Source: Centipeda flueggei ATCC 43531 (lineage in GTDB: Bacteria; Bacillota; Negativicutes; Selenomonadales; Selenomonadaceae). Taken from it: a stretch of 64,000 bases of DNA. The position numbers were made by a program, and so were the translations under genes. How positions within the stretch are numbered: the first letter of the stretch is position 1; the number at the start of each line of letters is the position of its first letter. Location of the stretch: contig NZ_GG694006.1 in assembly GCF_000160695.1 (NCBI RefSeq), positions 124,001-188,000 on the forward strand, read 5' to 3'. The notes below the pieces were generated by a model. That model was not told where the DNA came from and searched no databases. It saw nothing but the letters and a program-made list of their open reading frames with translations. This document shows, in pieces, positions 52,860-62,284 of this stretch.

Positions 52860-53435
52860 CTACGCCACGGAGCGTTTTGCCGCGCCGGACGTGCCGATCT
52901 CCGTCACACTGATCTTGACCAGCACCTCGGCTACACCTAGGACTTCATGAATGTGCTGCTGAACGCTCTGCGTCAGCTGCTCCGTCACCTGTCCCAGTGC
53001 TGCGTGATCCGCAACGCTGATCTTCAGCTCGATATGCATGGGCGCGTCTGCGCTGTCTTTCCGATGTTCATGCACCACGATAACTGCCGCTGCCTCACGC
53101 ACTTCCTGCATGGCCAGCGCAGTACGCTCTACGATCCCCTGCACGGCAGGAAGTGCTACCTGAACGGAACCGGCCGGTGTCTCGACCACCATAAACTCCC
53201 CGTCCGTACGTGTAGAAGATGAGAAATGCGAAAACACCGCGAAGAAGAACTTTAGACTGAACAGAAAATACACCGCACAGCCTGCAAGAAGCTCCTGACG
53301 GGACAGTGCATAGCGCAGTTCATTCAGCCAGATACTCTCAGGCAGGATACGCAGTGCCGCCGCAGCGGCGGCAACGGCGAATGCCATACCGAGAATCGCA
53401 TACGGCAGGAGGAGCAGACGGTTAAGAATCCCCAT
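52860..53435 (-). CDS. amaP: Alkaline shock response membrane anchor protein AmaP
   Basis: A 191-residue protein: two N-terminal membrane segments (about 5-30 and 48-68), then a cytosolic Asp23-like domain (VALPAVQGIVERTALAM to VLVKISVTE). AmaP tethers Asp23 to the membrane in staphylococci. Its neighbours here, asp23 upstream and DUF2273 downstream, match that system. Confidence 0.87.
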   Translation of the reverse strand: MGILNRLLLLPYAILGMAFAVAAAAAALRILPESIWLNELRYALSRQELLAGCAVYFLFSLKFFFAVFSHFSSSTRTDGEFMVVETPAGSVQVALPAVQGIVERTALAMQEVREAAAVIVVHEHRKDSADAPMHIELKISVADHAALGQVTEQLTQSVQQHIHEVLGVAEVLVKISVTEIGTSGAAKRSVA

Positions 53436-53459
53436 GGTTCACAGCCCCCCGACTTGCAC

Positions 53460-53861
53460 TTAGTGTACACGCGACTCCTCGACCTTCGGCTCCTCTTCAG
53501 GGAATCCGACGCCCTGCACATGCACGTTTACCTCGACCACAGACAGCCCTGTCATGGTCTCGATGGCACGCTTGACATTCTCCTGTGCCGCAAGGGCAAC
53601 CTCAGGAATGCGGATGCCATACTTGACGATAATGTAGAGATCGACCGCAGCCTCTTTCTCACCGACTTCAACCTTGACCCCCTTAGAGAAATTCTTGCGC
53701 CCCAGGATCTCGGCGATGCCGCCGGCGATACCGCCGCTCATGCCCGCAATTCCATCGACCTCCGTCGTGGCAAGCCCTGCGATAATGCTGACAACCTCAT
53801 CAGCGACGCGAATCGTCCCAAGGCCTGTTTCCTTCTTTACAACATCCTTCTCATTGTCCAT
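53460..53861 (-). CDS. Asp23/Gls24 family envelope stress protein
   Basis: A 133-residue cytosolic protein with the Asp23 core (TIRVADEVVSIIAGLATTEVDGIAGM shortened here: IRVADEVVSIIAGL) and VKYGIRIPEVALAAQENVK. Such proteins coat the inner membrane face through AmaP and affect envelope homeostasis. ATG 53861 lies 8 bases from GGAGG; two earlier in-frame starts are too close or lack a site. Confidence 0.9.
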   Translation of the reverse strand: MDNEKDVVKKETGLGTIRVADEVVSIIAGLATTEVDGIAGMSGGIAGGIAEILGRKNFSKGVKVEVGEKEAAVDLYIIVKYGIRIPEVALAAQENVKRAIETMTGLSVVEVNVHVQGVGFPEEEPKVEESRVH

Positions 53862-53893
53862 GTTCATACCCTCCAAATCCAATGTGATTATAC

Positions 53894-54451
53894 TCAGGCG
53901 CGCTCGATGTAGCTGCCTGTGCGAGTATCAATGCGCAGGACATCTCCCTCGTTGATGAAGAGCGGTACGCGCACCTCATAACCGGTCTCGACCTTGGCCA
54001 TCTTCGTCGCACCCGTCGCAGTGTTCCCCTTGACACTTGGCTCACACTCGACGACCTTCAGATTGACGGAGTTCGGCAGCTGGATGCCGATGATGCGTCC
54101 CTTGAACTGCTGCACCGCCACTTCCATGTTCTCCATGAGGTAGTTCAACGCATCGCCCAACTGCTCGCGCGTCAGCTCCGTCTGCTCATAGGTCTCCGTA
54201 TTCATGAACGTATAGACCCCGTCCGCCTCGTAGAGGTACTGCATGGTATGCGTCTCGAGATGCGCCGCAGGCATCTTCTCGTTCGGGTTGAACGTGCGCT
54301 CCACCACGGCACCGGTCTCGACATTCTTGATCTTCGTACGGACGAACGCGGCACCCTTTCCCGGTTTCACATGCTGAAAATCAACGATCTGCCAGACGCC
54401 CCCATCGTACTCAATGGTCAAGCCTGTACGGAAATCGGTGCTGTTAATCAT
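53894..54451 (-). CDS. efp: Elongation factor P
   Basis: EF-P helps ribosomes through polyproline stretches. The 185-residue protein has the three beta-barrel domains and carries Lys32 at the loop tip (VKPGKGAAFVRTK), the residue that is modified in many bacteria. No epmA/earP-type modification gene is next to it. The domain III end GDVLRIDTRTGSYIERA is typical. First gene after a strong promoter that may serve the whole efp-to-recN series. Confidence 0.96.
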   Translation of the reverse strand: MINSTDFRTGLTIEYDGGVWQIVDFQHVKPGKGAAFVRTKIKNVETGAVVERTFNPNEKMPAAHLETHTMQYLYEADGVYTFMNTETYEQTELTREQLGDALNYLMENMEVAVQQFKGRIIGIQLPNSVNLKVVECEPSVKGNTATGATKMAKVETGYEVRVPLFINEGDVLRIDTRTGSYIERA

Positions 54452-54487
54452 ATTGTTCGTTCCTCCATATCTGTTATACCTTTACAC

Positions 54488-54516
54488 ATTATAGCGGGTT
54501 TATATACATATTTCAA
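54488..54516 (-). promoter_or_regulatory. Promoter of the efp operon
   Basis: Minus strand TTGAAA (54516-54511), 17 bases, perfect TATAAT (54493-54488). The -35 box lies within the last codons of the upstream peptidase gene. Confidence 0.87.
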
Positions 54517-55576
54517 TAAATTCTTTTGGCGCGTGCGTCAGCGGCTCCGCTCCGTCATGCGTAATGAGTACCGTGTCCTCGATACGGATTCCGCCCCAGC
54601 CCGGAATATAGATCCCCGGCTCATCAGTAATCAGCATATTCTCCTGCAGTGCGACGGGACAGGACTTCGAGAGGCGTGGCTCCTCGTGGATCTCAAGCCC
54701 AAGGCTATGCCCAAGCCCATGTCCGAAATACTGTGCAAGATTCTTCTCAGCGAGAGCATCGCGTGCCACGCGGTCTGCCTCGATCCCTGTGACCCCGGGA
54801 TGCAGTGCCGCGAGTGCACGCTCCTGCGCCATGAGCACGGCATCATAGCGCTCACGCTGATGCGCGTCTGCCCGTCCGACACAGATGGTCCGCGTGATGT
54901 CCGAGCAGTAGCCCTCATAGACCGCGCCGAAGTCCATCGTCACGAGCTCGCCGCGCGCGATCTCCTTCGTACTTGCCACGCCGTGCGGCAGACTGCCCCG
55001 CACCCCCGAGGCGACAATCGTCGTAAAGGCAGGGCGCTCCGAGCCCTTGCGCCGCATGAAGTACTCCATCTCAGCGGCCACCTCGCACTCCGTCATGCCT
55101 GGGCGAATGATGGTGATGATGTGCGCGAATGCCGCATCGGCAATCGCACAGGCACGGCGAATGGCGGCAATCTCATCCGCATCCTTGATCATGCGCAGTG
55201 CATCGAGGGAGAGCGACGTGTCAAAGGAGATCTCTCCCAGCATAGGCTTCATCTGTTCATACCGATCACAGGTCAGTGCGCCGCCCTCAAAGCCAAGCGC
55301 GAGAATCCCAAGATCCTGTGCCGCCTCTGCAATCTTTTTGCTCAGGCCATCATGCTGTTCGACGACATCATAGCTTGGTGCCTGTAGCTGCGCCTGCTCC
55401 GTATAGCGATTGTCTGTCATGAGAAGAAGCCGCTCGGGGGTTATGAGGAGTGCCGTGGAGTCGCCGCGAAAACCGCTGAAATAATGGACACTCTCCTCCT
55501 TGGTGACGAGCACCCCGTCCAGAACCTTCTCTGCCATGAGCGCGCGCAGACGCGCGACTCGCCCCTCAATCTCCAT
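54500..55576 (-). CDS. M24-family aminopeptidase (Xaa-Pro peptidase type)
   Basis: A 358-residue two-domain peptidase: creatinase-like N-domain (about 1-125) and pita-bread catalytic domain with the dinuclear metal ligands Asp (VTMDFGAVYEGYCSDITRT), His (YFGHGLGHSLGLEIHEEPRL) and two Glu (ITDEPGIYI; GIRIEDTVLIT). It removes an N-terminal residue before proline. ATG 55576 has GGAGGG 6 bases upstream. Its usual neighbours aroQ and efp are both here. Confidence 0.9.
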   Translation of the reverse strand: MEIEGRVARLRALMAEKVLDGVLVTKEESVHYFSGFRGDSTALLITPERLLLMTDNRYTEQAQLQAPSYDVVEQHDGLSKKIAEAAQDLGILALGFEGGALTCDRYEQMKPMLGEISFDTSLSLDALRMIKDADEIAAIRRACAIADAAFAHIITIIRPGMTECEVAAEMEYFMRRKGSERPAFTTIVASGVRGSLPHGVASTKEIARGELVTMDFGAVYEGYCSDITRTICVGRADAHQRERYDAVLMAQERALAALHPGVTGIEADRVARDALAEKNLAQYFGHGLGHSLGLEIHEEPRLSKSCPVALQENMLITDEPGIYIPGWGGIRIEDTVLITHDGAEPLTHAPKEFIEICI

Positions 55577-56015
55577 CGTATCCCTCCATACGGCAGATGA
55601 TTGCCTCAAGTGCCGCCATATAGCTCTCTGCCCCCAGCCCTGCGACCTGCCCCCAAACGACCGGTGCAATCACCGAATGATGCCGGAACTCCTCACGCTG
55701 ATGGATATTCGAGAGATGTACCTCAATGACGGGAACTTCGGCGGCAGAAATAGCGTCGCGGATGGCGATGCTGTAATGCGTAAAGGCAGCGGCATTCAGG
55801 ATAATGTAGTCTGTGTTCCCGCGTGCTGCCTGAATGGCATCCACCAAGACGCCCTCGTGATTCGACTGAAGAAATGTGATTGCAAGGCCTGCACGCTCCG
55901 CACGGCGGCGCAGGCGTTCGTTGATGTCGGCAAGTGTCAGCGCGCCGTAAATCTCCGGCTCACGTGTCCCGAGCATATTGAGGTTCGGCCCGTTCAGCAC
56001 CAATACTTTTCTCAT
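55566..56015 (-). CDS. aroQ: Type II 3-dehydroquinate dehydratase
   Basis: The third step of the shikimate pathway. The 149-residue protein has the type II landmarks: LNGPNLNMLGTREPEIYG with the catalytic Tyr and Arg, FLQSNHEGVLVD, LNAAAFTHYSIAIRDAI and EVHLSNIHQREEFRHHS. The second of two adjacent ATGs is better placed after GAGGAG. It overlaps the peptidase gene by 11 bases. Confidence 0.95.
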   Translation of the reverse strand: MRKVLVLNGPNLNMLGTREPEIYGALTLADINERLRRRAERAGLAITFLQSNHEGVLVDAIQAARGNTDYIILNAAAFTHYSIAIRDAISAAEVPVIEVHLSNIHQREEFRHHSVIAPVVWGQVAGLGAESYMAALEAIICRMEGYDGD

Positions 56016-56024
56016 CATACTCCT

Positions 56025-56306
56025 CTAATAGCGCACATCAAAGCTGCGCTCCCCGTCAAGCAGAGCGCGTTCCTCGATCGTGAGATGATCCACGCGAATA
56101 AACATATTTCCTGCACGCATGGCGTCAAACGCTGCCTCGACGGCATCCGCCGCGCCCTGCAGTTCCATTGTCACCGTGCCGTCAGACATATTCTTGACCC
56201 AGCCCGTGATGTCACGCATCACCGCCTGCTGGCGGACAAACATGCGAAAGCCCACGCCCTGTACGCGCCCTTCGGCACACGCATAGCGGCGAATCACCGT
56301 GCTCAT
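56025..56306 (-). CDS. acyP: Acylphosphatase
   Basis: A 93-residue enzyme splitting acyl phosphates. The active-site motif GRVQGVGFRMFV has the phosphate-binding Arg; the second motif GWVKNMSDGTVTME contains the usual Asn. ATG 56306 overlaps the U32 gene stop (ATGA). The frame is open further up but that part is the end of the neighbouring gene in another frame. Confidence 0.93.
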   Translation of the reverse strand: MSTVIRRYACAEGRVQGVGFRMFVRQQAVMRDITGWVKNMSDGTVTMELQGAADAVEAAFDAMRAGNMFIRVDHLTIEERALLDGERSFDVRY

Positions 56307-57544
56307 GACCCATCCCCCTTTTTCATTGGTACATCGCGGCGCAGGATGCTGTATGGCTCTGCTGGGTGCACCAGCCGTATCCACACGATCTGCTGCGGGT
56401 GCGGTGCGGCGTCGATCGGCGTCCCCTCCGCATCCCACATGGCATCGAGAATTTGGCGAAAGGATGCTCTTGTCGGCTGAAAAATCTCAATCTCCTGTCC
56501 AACGCGCATGTGATTACGCTGCTCCACCTCTGCCAGTCCCGTCGCGGCATCAAAGGCACGCACCAGGCCGACGAACTCCGAGGTCTGCTCATAGGACGAA
56601 GACCCATAGATTTGATCCTCCGCCGTTGTCTTTCCAAAGAAAAAGCCCGTGGTGTACGCACGGTGGGACACCTTGTTCAGTTCCTCCAGCCACGATGTTT
56701 CGACATGGTATGGGTGCTCCGACAGGCAGGTATCCAGCGCCATGCGATATGCCTTCACAACGCTCGCCACATAGTGAACGCTCTTCATGCGCCCCTCAAT
56801 TTTCAGGCTGTCCACGCCGCATCCGACGACCTCATCCAGATACGGGAGCAGGCACAGATCCTTCGAGTTCATGATATAGGTGCCGCGCTCATCCTCGGCA
56901 ATGGGATAGTACTCTCCGGGACGGGATTCCTCGACCAGTGCATACTTCCAGCGGCAGGACTGGGCACAGCTTCCGCGGTTCGCATCGCGCCCCGTAAAGT
57001 AACTGCTGAGCAGACATCGGCCGGAATAGGAGATACACATCGCACCGTGCACGAACAGCTCCAGCTCCACGTCCGTCGCTCTCCGAATCTCCTGTATCTC
57101 CGCAGCCGAAAGCTCGCGTGCGAGCACGACGCGCGCCGCGCCAAGCTCCTGCCACGCGCGCACCGTGCGCCAGTTGACATTGTTCGCCTGTGTGCTGACA
57201 TGGATGGGAAGACCAGGTGCCGTCTCGCGTGCACACATAAAGACACCGAGGTCGGCGACGAGGACGGCATCTGCTCCTGCCTCTTTGAGAAAGCGCAGAT
57301 AGTCCGGCAGTGATACCAGATCCTCATTGTGCGGGAACACATTGACCGTCACATAGATTTTCTTTTCCATCCCATGAGCAAGGCGAATGGCCGCCGCAAT
57401 CTCGTCCTGCGCAAAGTTTCCGCCAAATGCACGCAAACTGAACTGTCGGCCGCCAAGATACGCTGCATCCGCGCCATAGCGGAGCGCTGCCTCCAGCTTC
57501 TCCATCGTCCCCGCAGGAGCAAGGAGCTCAGGTCTGCACATCAT
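56303..57544 (-). CDS. U32-family peptidase-like protein (TrhP/YegQ type)
   Basis: A 413-residue protein with the U32 signature ELFVHGAMCISYSGRC followed by LSSYFTGRDANRGSCAQ and CRWKY, whose cysteines probably bind an iron-sulfur cluster. N-terminal part is TIM-barrel-like (ELLAPAGTMEKLEAAL). Members of this branch are required for prephenate-dependent hydroxylation of uridine-34 in tRNA rather than being proteases; this gene could be trhP, but other U32 branches take part in rRNA or ubiquinone hydroxylation. Confidence 0.86.
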   Translation of the reverse strand: MMCRPELLAPAGTMEKLEAALRYGADAAYLGGRQFSLRAFGGNFAQDEIAAAIRLAHGMEKKIYVTVNVFPHNEDLVSLPDYLRFLKEAGADAVLVADLGVFMCARETAPGLPIHVSTQANNVNWRTVRAWQELGAARVVLARELSAAEIQEIRRATDVELELFVHGAMCISYSGRCLLSSYFTGRDANRGSCAQSCRWKYALVEESRPGEYYPIAEDERGTYIMNSKDLCLLPYLDEVVGCGVDSLKIEGRMKSVHYVASVVKAYRMALDTCLSEHPYHVETSWLEELNKVSHRAYTTGFFFGKTTAEDQIYGSSSYEQTSEFVGLVRAFDAATGLAEVEQRNHMRVGQEIEIFQPTRASFRQILDAMWDAEGTPIDAAPHPQQIVWIRLVHPAEPYSILRRDVPMKKGDGS

Positions 57545-57562
57545 CGGAGCCCCCTCACTGCA

Positions 57563-58666
57563 TCAGCGCACCTGATCGACAAGGGCGAGGTGCTCCGAAT
57601 AATTCGTTGCATAGTAATTTTTTCCATTCCGATCCGCCACGAAATACAGATAGTTCGTATGTGCTGGATGCAGCACGGCCATCAGCGACGCTGTACCGGG
57701 GCTTGCAATCGGTCCTGGCGGCAGACCGACATTCTGATAGGTATTATAGGGTGACGCGACCTCCGTGTCGCTATAGAGAAGATCTTCCTTCGGCTCATCA
57801 AGCAGATACTGCACGGTCGGATCGGCCTGCAGCGGCATCCCGAGACGCAGGCGCTTCAGAAAGATCTGCGCGATGATCGGGCGATCTTCATCATGATACG
57901 CCTCCTTTTCCACGAGGGACGCGAGCGTCACGAGCTCATAGATCGAGAGGTGCATCTCCTTGGCGCGGTCGCGCATCTCCTTCGTCAGGCGATGATCGAA
58001 ATTCTCCGCCATCATCGTCATGATCGAGTCGGCATCGAACGAATCGCTCAGCTCATAGGTGTCGGGGAAAAGGAACCCCTCCGCCGCATAACGTACATCT
58101 TCATGCTGCTCCATATAGGGATAGGGACGGAAGGTCTTGGCACGCTCCATAAAGTCATCCGCACGCACGAGCCCTTCCTTTTCCAGTCGCTCGGCGATCT
58201 CCTTCACGCCGAACCCTTCGGGAATCACAAATCGGATCGTGACGGTATTGCCATAGACAAGTTTTTCCAGTGCATCACGCGGCGTCATCCCGGTCTGCAT
58301 GGCGAACGTGCCGGTCTTGACCTTATTTTCAAGTCCGTTCAGCTTCGCCGTCCACCAGAACTTCATCTCACTGTCGATCACACCGCGTTCACGCAGCTCC
58401 TTGCCGATGCTGCTGACCCCCATCCCGGGGCGTACGGTAAAGTACACAGGTGTCCCCTCGGTGGTGGGCGAGGCGGACGGCGACGCGATCAAAAACGAAA
58501 AAACAAGAAAGAGGAGGGCGACCACAGCTGCCCCACCAAATATCATTTTCTTTTGTTTTGGGGTTCCCTTTCCGCGGTAAACCGCCCGCAGAGCCTCCCG
58601 CCATTCAGCGTGCTCCAGAAAGTCGCGTGTCTTCTGCCACAACTCCCGCAATGACTCCCGCAACAA
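57563..58666 (-). CDS. mltG: Endolytic transglycosylase MltG
   Basis: Cuts nascent peptidoglycan glycan strands outside the membrane. The 367-residue protein has one membrane helix at about 43-62 (GGAAVVALLFLVFSFLIA), a LysM-like domain (TVRPGMGVSSIGKELRERG) and the YceG catalytic domain with Glu253 in SLVEKEA and LPPGPIASPG near the end. The start is TTG 58666 (AGAGGA upstream). It follows DUF1292, as in many Firmicutes. Confidence 0.93.
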   Translation of the reverse strand: MLRESLRELWQKTRDFLEHAEWREALRAVYRGKGTPKQKKMIFGGAAVVALLFLVFSFLIASPSASPTTEGTPVYFTVRPGMGVSSIGKELRERGVIDSEMKFWWTAKLNGLENKVKTGTFAMQTGMTPRDALEKLVYGNTVTIRFVIPEGFGVKEIAERLEKEGLVRADDFMERAKTFRPYPYMEQHEDVRYAAEGFLFPDTYELSDSFDADSIMTMMAENFDHRLTKEMRDRAKEMHLSIYELVTLASLVEKEAYHDEDRPIIAQIFLKRLRLGMPLQADPTVQYLLDEPKEDLLYSDTEVASPYNTYQNVGLPPGPIASPGTASLMAVLHPAHTNYLYFVADRNGKNYYATNYSEHLALVDQVR

Positions 58667-58757
58667 AATCCATCCTCTCTTGCCTCAGTGTCGTAAGCCC
58701 GCGCAGTCTCCTGCTCCACAGAACAGCATTGATCTGCTGATAAAGCCTACTATCCCC

Positions 58758-59063
58758 TTATTCTTCCTCCTGCTCTGCAAGACGCTCATAGGCGCGGCAG
58801 ACCGCCTCGAACTCCTCGTCCGTCGGATCTGTGTAGATGTCTTCGCCGCTCTCATCCACGATGATCTTGGCAATCGTCGCCTCGTCCTCATCGTCGCTGT
58901 CTTCAAGTGCTCCCTCTGCATCCATGTGAAGTGCCACGAGCACGGCAAACCGCTCCGTTCCAAGCGGTACGATCATCTCCTCGCGGTAGTAGTGTTCTGC
59001 TCCCTCCTCATCCGAGATAACGACAATGACATCCTCATCGTGAAGTTCTTCCTGTTCATCCAT
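58758..59063 (-). CDS. DUF1292 domain protein
   Basis: A 101-residue, strongly acidic protein with the DUF1292 core (DVIVVISDEEGAEHYY to RFAVLVALH). Function unknown; it is conserved between ruvX and mltG in Firmicutes. The acidic tail ends in a Glu run. ATG 59063 is chosen for AAGGAG 8 bases upstream. Confidence 0.86.
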   Translation of the reverse strand: MDEQEELHDEDVIVVISDEEGAEHYYREEMIVPLGTERFAVLVALHMDAEGALEDSDDEDEATIAKIIVDESGEDIYTDPTDEEFEAVCRAYERLAEQEEE

Positions 59064-59127
59064 CTTCTCTGCTCCTTCAATCAAGGAAATCACGGATAAA
59101 TCTAGTGCACATCTCCTGGCGCATATT

Positions 59128-59559
59128 CTATCCGTGATTTCCCATATTTTGTCGATCCAAAAAGCCCTGTAAAATATAGACCGCCGCCATCTTATCGATT
59201 ACCTTGCGGCGTTTTTTTCGTGAGACATCGCCGGCAATGAGAGCGCGCGAGGCGGCGACTGTCGAGAGGCGCTCATCCCAGTAATGTACCTCTGTTCCCG
59301 GAAAGTGCTCCTCCACCTCTGCCATAAAAGCACGCACGATACTGCAGCGCTCTCCCTCATCGCCGTTCATGTGCTTTGGCAGACCAGCCACAAGCGCATC
59401 GACCTCATACTCCTGCATGAGCTGTCCAAGATGAGCAAGATCCGCCTCGATATTCGTGCGCCGCACCGTCTCAACACCCTGCGCCGTCAGCCCGAGAAGG
59501 TCACTGACCGCAATCCCGATCGTCGCATCGCCGAGGTCGAGTGACATATAGCGTTTCAT
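59128..59559 (-). CDS. ruvX: Putative Holliday junction resolvase / pre-16S rRNA nuclease YqgF
   Basis: A 143-residue RNase H-fold nuclease with acidic residues in [17 protein letters not shown], the strand [17 protein letters not shown] and [12 protein letters not shown]. The protein is essential in E. coli and matures 16S rRNA 5' ends; resolvase activity has also been reported. ATGA overlap with ireB upstream. Confidence 0.93.
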   Translation of the reverse strand: MKRYMSLDLGDATIGIAVSDLLGLTAQGVETVRRTNIEADLAHLGQLMQEYEVDALVAGLPKHMNGDEGERCSIVRAFMAEVEEHFPGTEVHYWDERLSTVAASRALIAGDVSRKKRRKVIDKMAAVYILQGFLDRQNMGNHG

Positions 59560-59807
59560 TTCTCGTGTTCCAGATAGAAGCGCACGAGCTCATCGAGCAG
59601 ATCGTCCCGCTCGAGGCTACGTATCTTGCTCCGCGCCTCACGGTGACTTGTCACATACGCAGGATCGCCGGACAGCAGATAACCGACCAGCTGATTGATC
59701 GGGTTGTACCCCTTCTCCCGCATTGCTGCACTCACATCGCGTATGACGACATCTGCCTTCGGCTTATCCTCCCCGAAGGAGAACATCATGGTTTTCTGTT
59801 CGTCCAT
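59556..59807 (-). CDS. ireB: IreB-family regulatory phosphoprotein (UPF0297)
   Basis: An 83-residue protein with the family sequence [17 protein letters not shown] and [22 protein letters not shown]. IreB is phosphorylated by the IreK Ser/Thr kinase in enterococci and affects cell-wall stress tolerance. It is normally next to alaS; here a HAD phosphatase gene takes that place. Confidence 0.95.
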   Translation of the reverse strand: MDEQKTMMFSFGEDKPKADVVIRDVSAAMREKGYNPINQLVGYLLSGDPAYVTSHREARSKIRSLERDDLLDELVRFYLEHEK

Positions 59808-59832
59808 TACCTTACCTCACTATGGAAATATG

Positions 59833-60483
59833 TCACAGCTTCCCTTGCTTGATCGCATCCAGCGCCGCATGCAGCGATGGATAAATCCCCGTGCAGATCT
59901 TCCGCATCTCCTCCGTCGGCGGCAGTGTATCGGGAATCATTACCGACATACAGCCCGCTGCCGATGCGCCGCGCAGCCCATTGTAGCCATCCTCAAAGAC
60001 ATAGCAGTCTGCTGGTGCAGTCTGGATTGCAGCAGCTGCGCGCAGGAAAATATCGGGGGCGGGTTTCCCCCGCTCGACCATATCACCGCCTACAATGGCA
60101 TCAAAGTACTTTCTCAGCCCGCTCTGCGCGAGATTTCTCTCGATCTGCTCCACCGTCGAACTGCTTGCCGTTGCTATACGCACGCCGTGCACACGAAAAT
60201 AATGGAGCAGATCACATGCCCCCGGCATGACTGGCAGGTTCTTCGCCGCCGTATCACGGACGTACTCGTCCACGCGGCGTGAATAGGCGTAGGCATCCAC
60301 TGTCGGATAGAACGAATGCACAACTGCCGCCATTGTCTCACCGCTCGTGCCGCAGCATTCCTTGCCCAACTCAGGACTGCGCGGTACACCAAATTCATCG
60401 GCGATGACCAACCAACCGCGCTGATACACCTTCTCCGTATCAAAGAGCAGCCCATCCATATCAAAGATTGCGCCTTGCTGCAT
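59833..60483 (-). CDS. HAD-superfamily phosphatase (beta-phosphoglucomutase-like)
   Basis: A 216-residue HAD hydrolase of subfamily IA: nucleophile Asp8 and Asp10 in FDMDGLLFD, a helical cap, the motif II Thr/Ser in IATASSST, the Lys in RGKPAPDIFLRAA and acidic motif VFEDGYNGLRGASAAG. It dephosphorylates or isomerises a small sugar or nucleotide phosphate; substrate not predictable. Co-directional with ireB (25-base gap). Confidence 0.86.
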   Translation of the reverse strand: MQQGAIFDMDGLLFDTEKVYQRGWLVIADEFGVPRSPELGKECCGTSGETMAAVVHSFYPTVDAYAYSRRVDEYVRDTAAKNLPVMPGACDLLHYFRVHGVRIATASSSTVEQIERNLAQSGLRKYFDAIVGGDMVERGKPAPDIFLRAAAAIQTAPADCYVFEDGYNGLRGASAAGCMSVMIPDTLPPTEEMRKICTGIYPSLHAALDAIKQGKL

Positions 60484-60587
60484 TTCTCCTCCGCCATACC
60501 GCAGAAATGAATTCGTGCAGGATCAGCCAAATGCCATTTCATTTGTACTTCCCCAAAATTCTATGGTTGATATTACCACAAAATGTG

Positions 60588-60621
60588 AAAAAAGAAAAGG
60601 CGCACCCGCTGTGCGTCTTTT
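60588..60621 (-). terminator. Terminator after guaB
   Basis: On the minus strand AAAAGACGCAC pairs with GTGCGCCTTTT (one A-C mismatch), loop AGCGG, then CTTTTTTC. Confidence 0.8.
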
Positions 60622-60631
60622 CCGATCTTTG

Positions 60632-62137
60632 TCAATCTCGTCCGAGTTTGTCGCGCAGGATTACATCGTGTGCACCGCCTTCGACGATACTGGTCGAGGA
60701 AACGAGGGTGAGCTTTGCCTTGTCGCGGAACTCCGGCAGGCTGAGCGCACCGCAGTTGCACATTGTGGAGCGGATCTTGGAGAGCGTCGTCTGCACGTTT
60801 TCTTTCAGTGGGCCCGCATATGGGACATAAGAATCTACGCCCTCCTCAAAGGAGAGTTTCTTGCTCCCACCGAGATCATAACGCTGCCAGTTGCGCGCGC
60901 GGTTCGAGCCCTCGCCCCAATATTCCTTGTAGTAGGTGCCGTTCACCATGACACGGTCCGTCGGGCTCTCATCGAAGCGCGAGAAGTAACGCCCAAGCAT
61001 GAGGAAATCCGCGCCCATGGCAAGTGCAAGTGTCATGTGATAGTCGTAGACGATACCTCCGTCAGAGCAGATGGGGATGTAGACGCCCGTCTCCTTGTAG
61101 TATTTGTCACGCTCGGCACACACATCGATGAGTGCTGTTGCCTGTCCGCGTCCGATGCCCTTCGTCTCGCGCGTAATGCAAATGGAGCCACCGCCAATGC
61201 CGACCTTGATGAAGTCCGCCCCCGCATTCGCGAGGAAACGGAAGCCCTCACCGTCCACAACGTTGCCTGCACCTACCTTGACCGTATCACCGAACTCCTC
61301 ACGGATGTGTTGGATCGTCATGCGCTGCCACTCAGAGAACCCCTCCGAGGAGTCGATGCAGAGGACATCGACTCCCGCGTCGATGAGCGCAGGAACGCGC
61401 TCTGTATAGTCGCGCGTATTGATACCCGCACCGACGATGTAGCTCTTGTTGTCGTCGGTCAGCTCCAATTCATTTTCCTTGTTGTCCGTGTAGTCCTTGC
61501 GAAATACCATGTAGCGCAGACGCTGATTCTTGTCAATGAGCGGCAGCATGTTGAGCTTGTGCTCCCAGATGAGATCGTTGGCGAGCGTCAGCGAGGTCGC
61601 ATCCGCATCCGCCCAGACGAGCTTCTCGAACGGCGTCATGAACGTATGCACCTTCGTATCGAGCGACATACGGGAAACACGATAGTCACGGCTCGTCACA
61701 ATGCCGACGAGTTTGCCGTTCGCGGAACCGTCCTCCGTGACTGCCATGGTCGAGTGTCCCGTCTTGGCGAGAAGATCAAGCACCCCGCCAAGTGTTGTGT
61801 CAGGACTGATGTTCGAATCACTACTGACAAAGCCCGATTTATAGTTCTTTACTCGCGCGACCATAGCCGCCTCTGCCTCGATGGACTGCGAGCCATAGAT
61901 GAACGATATGCCGCCCTGCTTGGCGAGGGCAATCGCCATGGTATCGTTGGAGACCGCCTGCATGATCGCCGAAGTCAGCGGGATATTCATCGTAAGCGCC
62001 GGCTTTTCATCACGGCGAAACTTGACGAGCGGCGTACGCAGGGAAACATTCGCTGGGAAGCATTCCGCCGAGGAGTAGCCAGGTATGAGCAGATACTCTC
62101 CGAACGTATGCGACGGTTCAGTGTAATAATGCGCCAA
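60632..62137 (-). CDS. guaB: IMP dehydrogenase
   Basis: Oxidises IMP to XMP, the committed step to GMP. The 501-residue protein starts [20 protein letters not shown] (as M), has two CBS domains at about residues 100-220 and the barrel motifs [28 protein letters not shown] with catalytic Cys near residue 320, and the flap [11 protein letters not shown] place the start at TTG 62137 because AAAGGA lies 9 bases upstream and it matches the family; an upstream GTG at 62185 has no proper ribosome site. It has a strong promoter; its leader includes a repeat fragment. Confidence 0.94.
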   Translation of the reverse strand: MAHYYTEPSHTFGEYLLIPGYSSAECFPANVSLRTPLVKFRRDEKPALTMNIPLTSAIMQAVSNDTMAIALAKQGGISFIYGSQSIEAEAAMVARVKNYKSGFVSSDSNISPDTTLGGVLDLLAKTGHSTMAVTEDGSANGKLVGIVTSRDYRVSRMSLDTKVHTFMTPFEKLVWADADATSLTLANDLIWEHKLNMLPLIDKNQRLRYMVFRKDYTDNKENELELTDDNKSYIVGAGINTRDYTERVPALIDAGVDVLCIDSSEGFSEWQRMTIQHIREEFGDTVKVGAGNVVDGEGFRFLANAGADFIKVGIGGGSICITRETKGIGRGQATALIDVCAERDKYYKETGVYIPICSDGGIVYDYHMTLALAMGADFLMLGRYFSRFDESPTDRVMVNGTYYKEYWGEGSNRARNWQRYDLGGSKKLSFEEGVDSYVPYAGPLKENVQTTLSKIRSTMCNCGALSLPEFRDKAKLTLVSSTSIVEGGAHDVILRDKLGRD

Positions 62138-62186
62138 GGGAACCCATCCTTTCCACTTTTCGAAGGAAGTACCGAGAAACTTCACC

Positions 62187-62208
62187 CATTTATCAGTGCT
62201 TCTCTAAA
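62187..62208 (-). repeat. Solo terminal repeat of the MITE-like element
   Basis: The minus-strand sequence from 62208 downwards, starting TTTAGAGAAGCACTGATA, matches the left end of the 45226-45392 element at 19 of 21 positions. No second end is found at the expected distance, so it is a relic or an isolated insertion end. It lies just inside the predicted guaB transcript. Confidence 0.6.
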
Positions 62209-62219
62209 TTTTTCTGTTA

Positions 62220-62248
62220 AATATACGCGCTTCCACGCGCTGTGTCAA
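62220..62248 (-). promoter_or_regulatory. Promoter of guaB
   Basis: Minus strand TTGACA (62248-62243), 17 bases, TATATT (62225-62220). The spacer contains GCGC..GCGC repeats that could bind a regulator. The start site is near 62213, leaving a leader of about 76 bases. Confidence 0.87.
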
Positions 62249-62284
62249 CCAATAAATCAGTATGAGAAACACATGCGTATGGAT

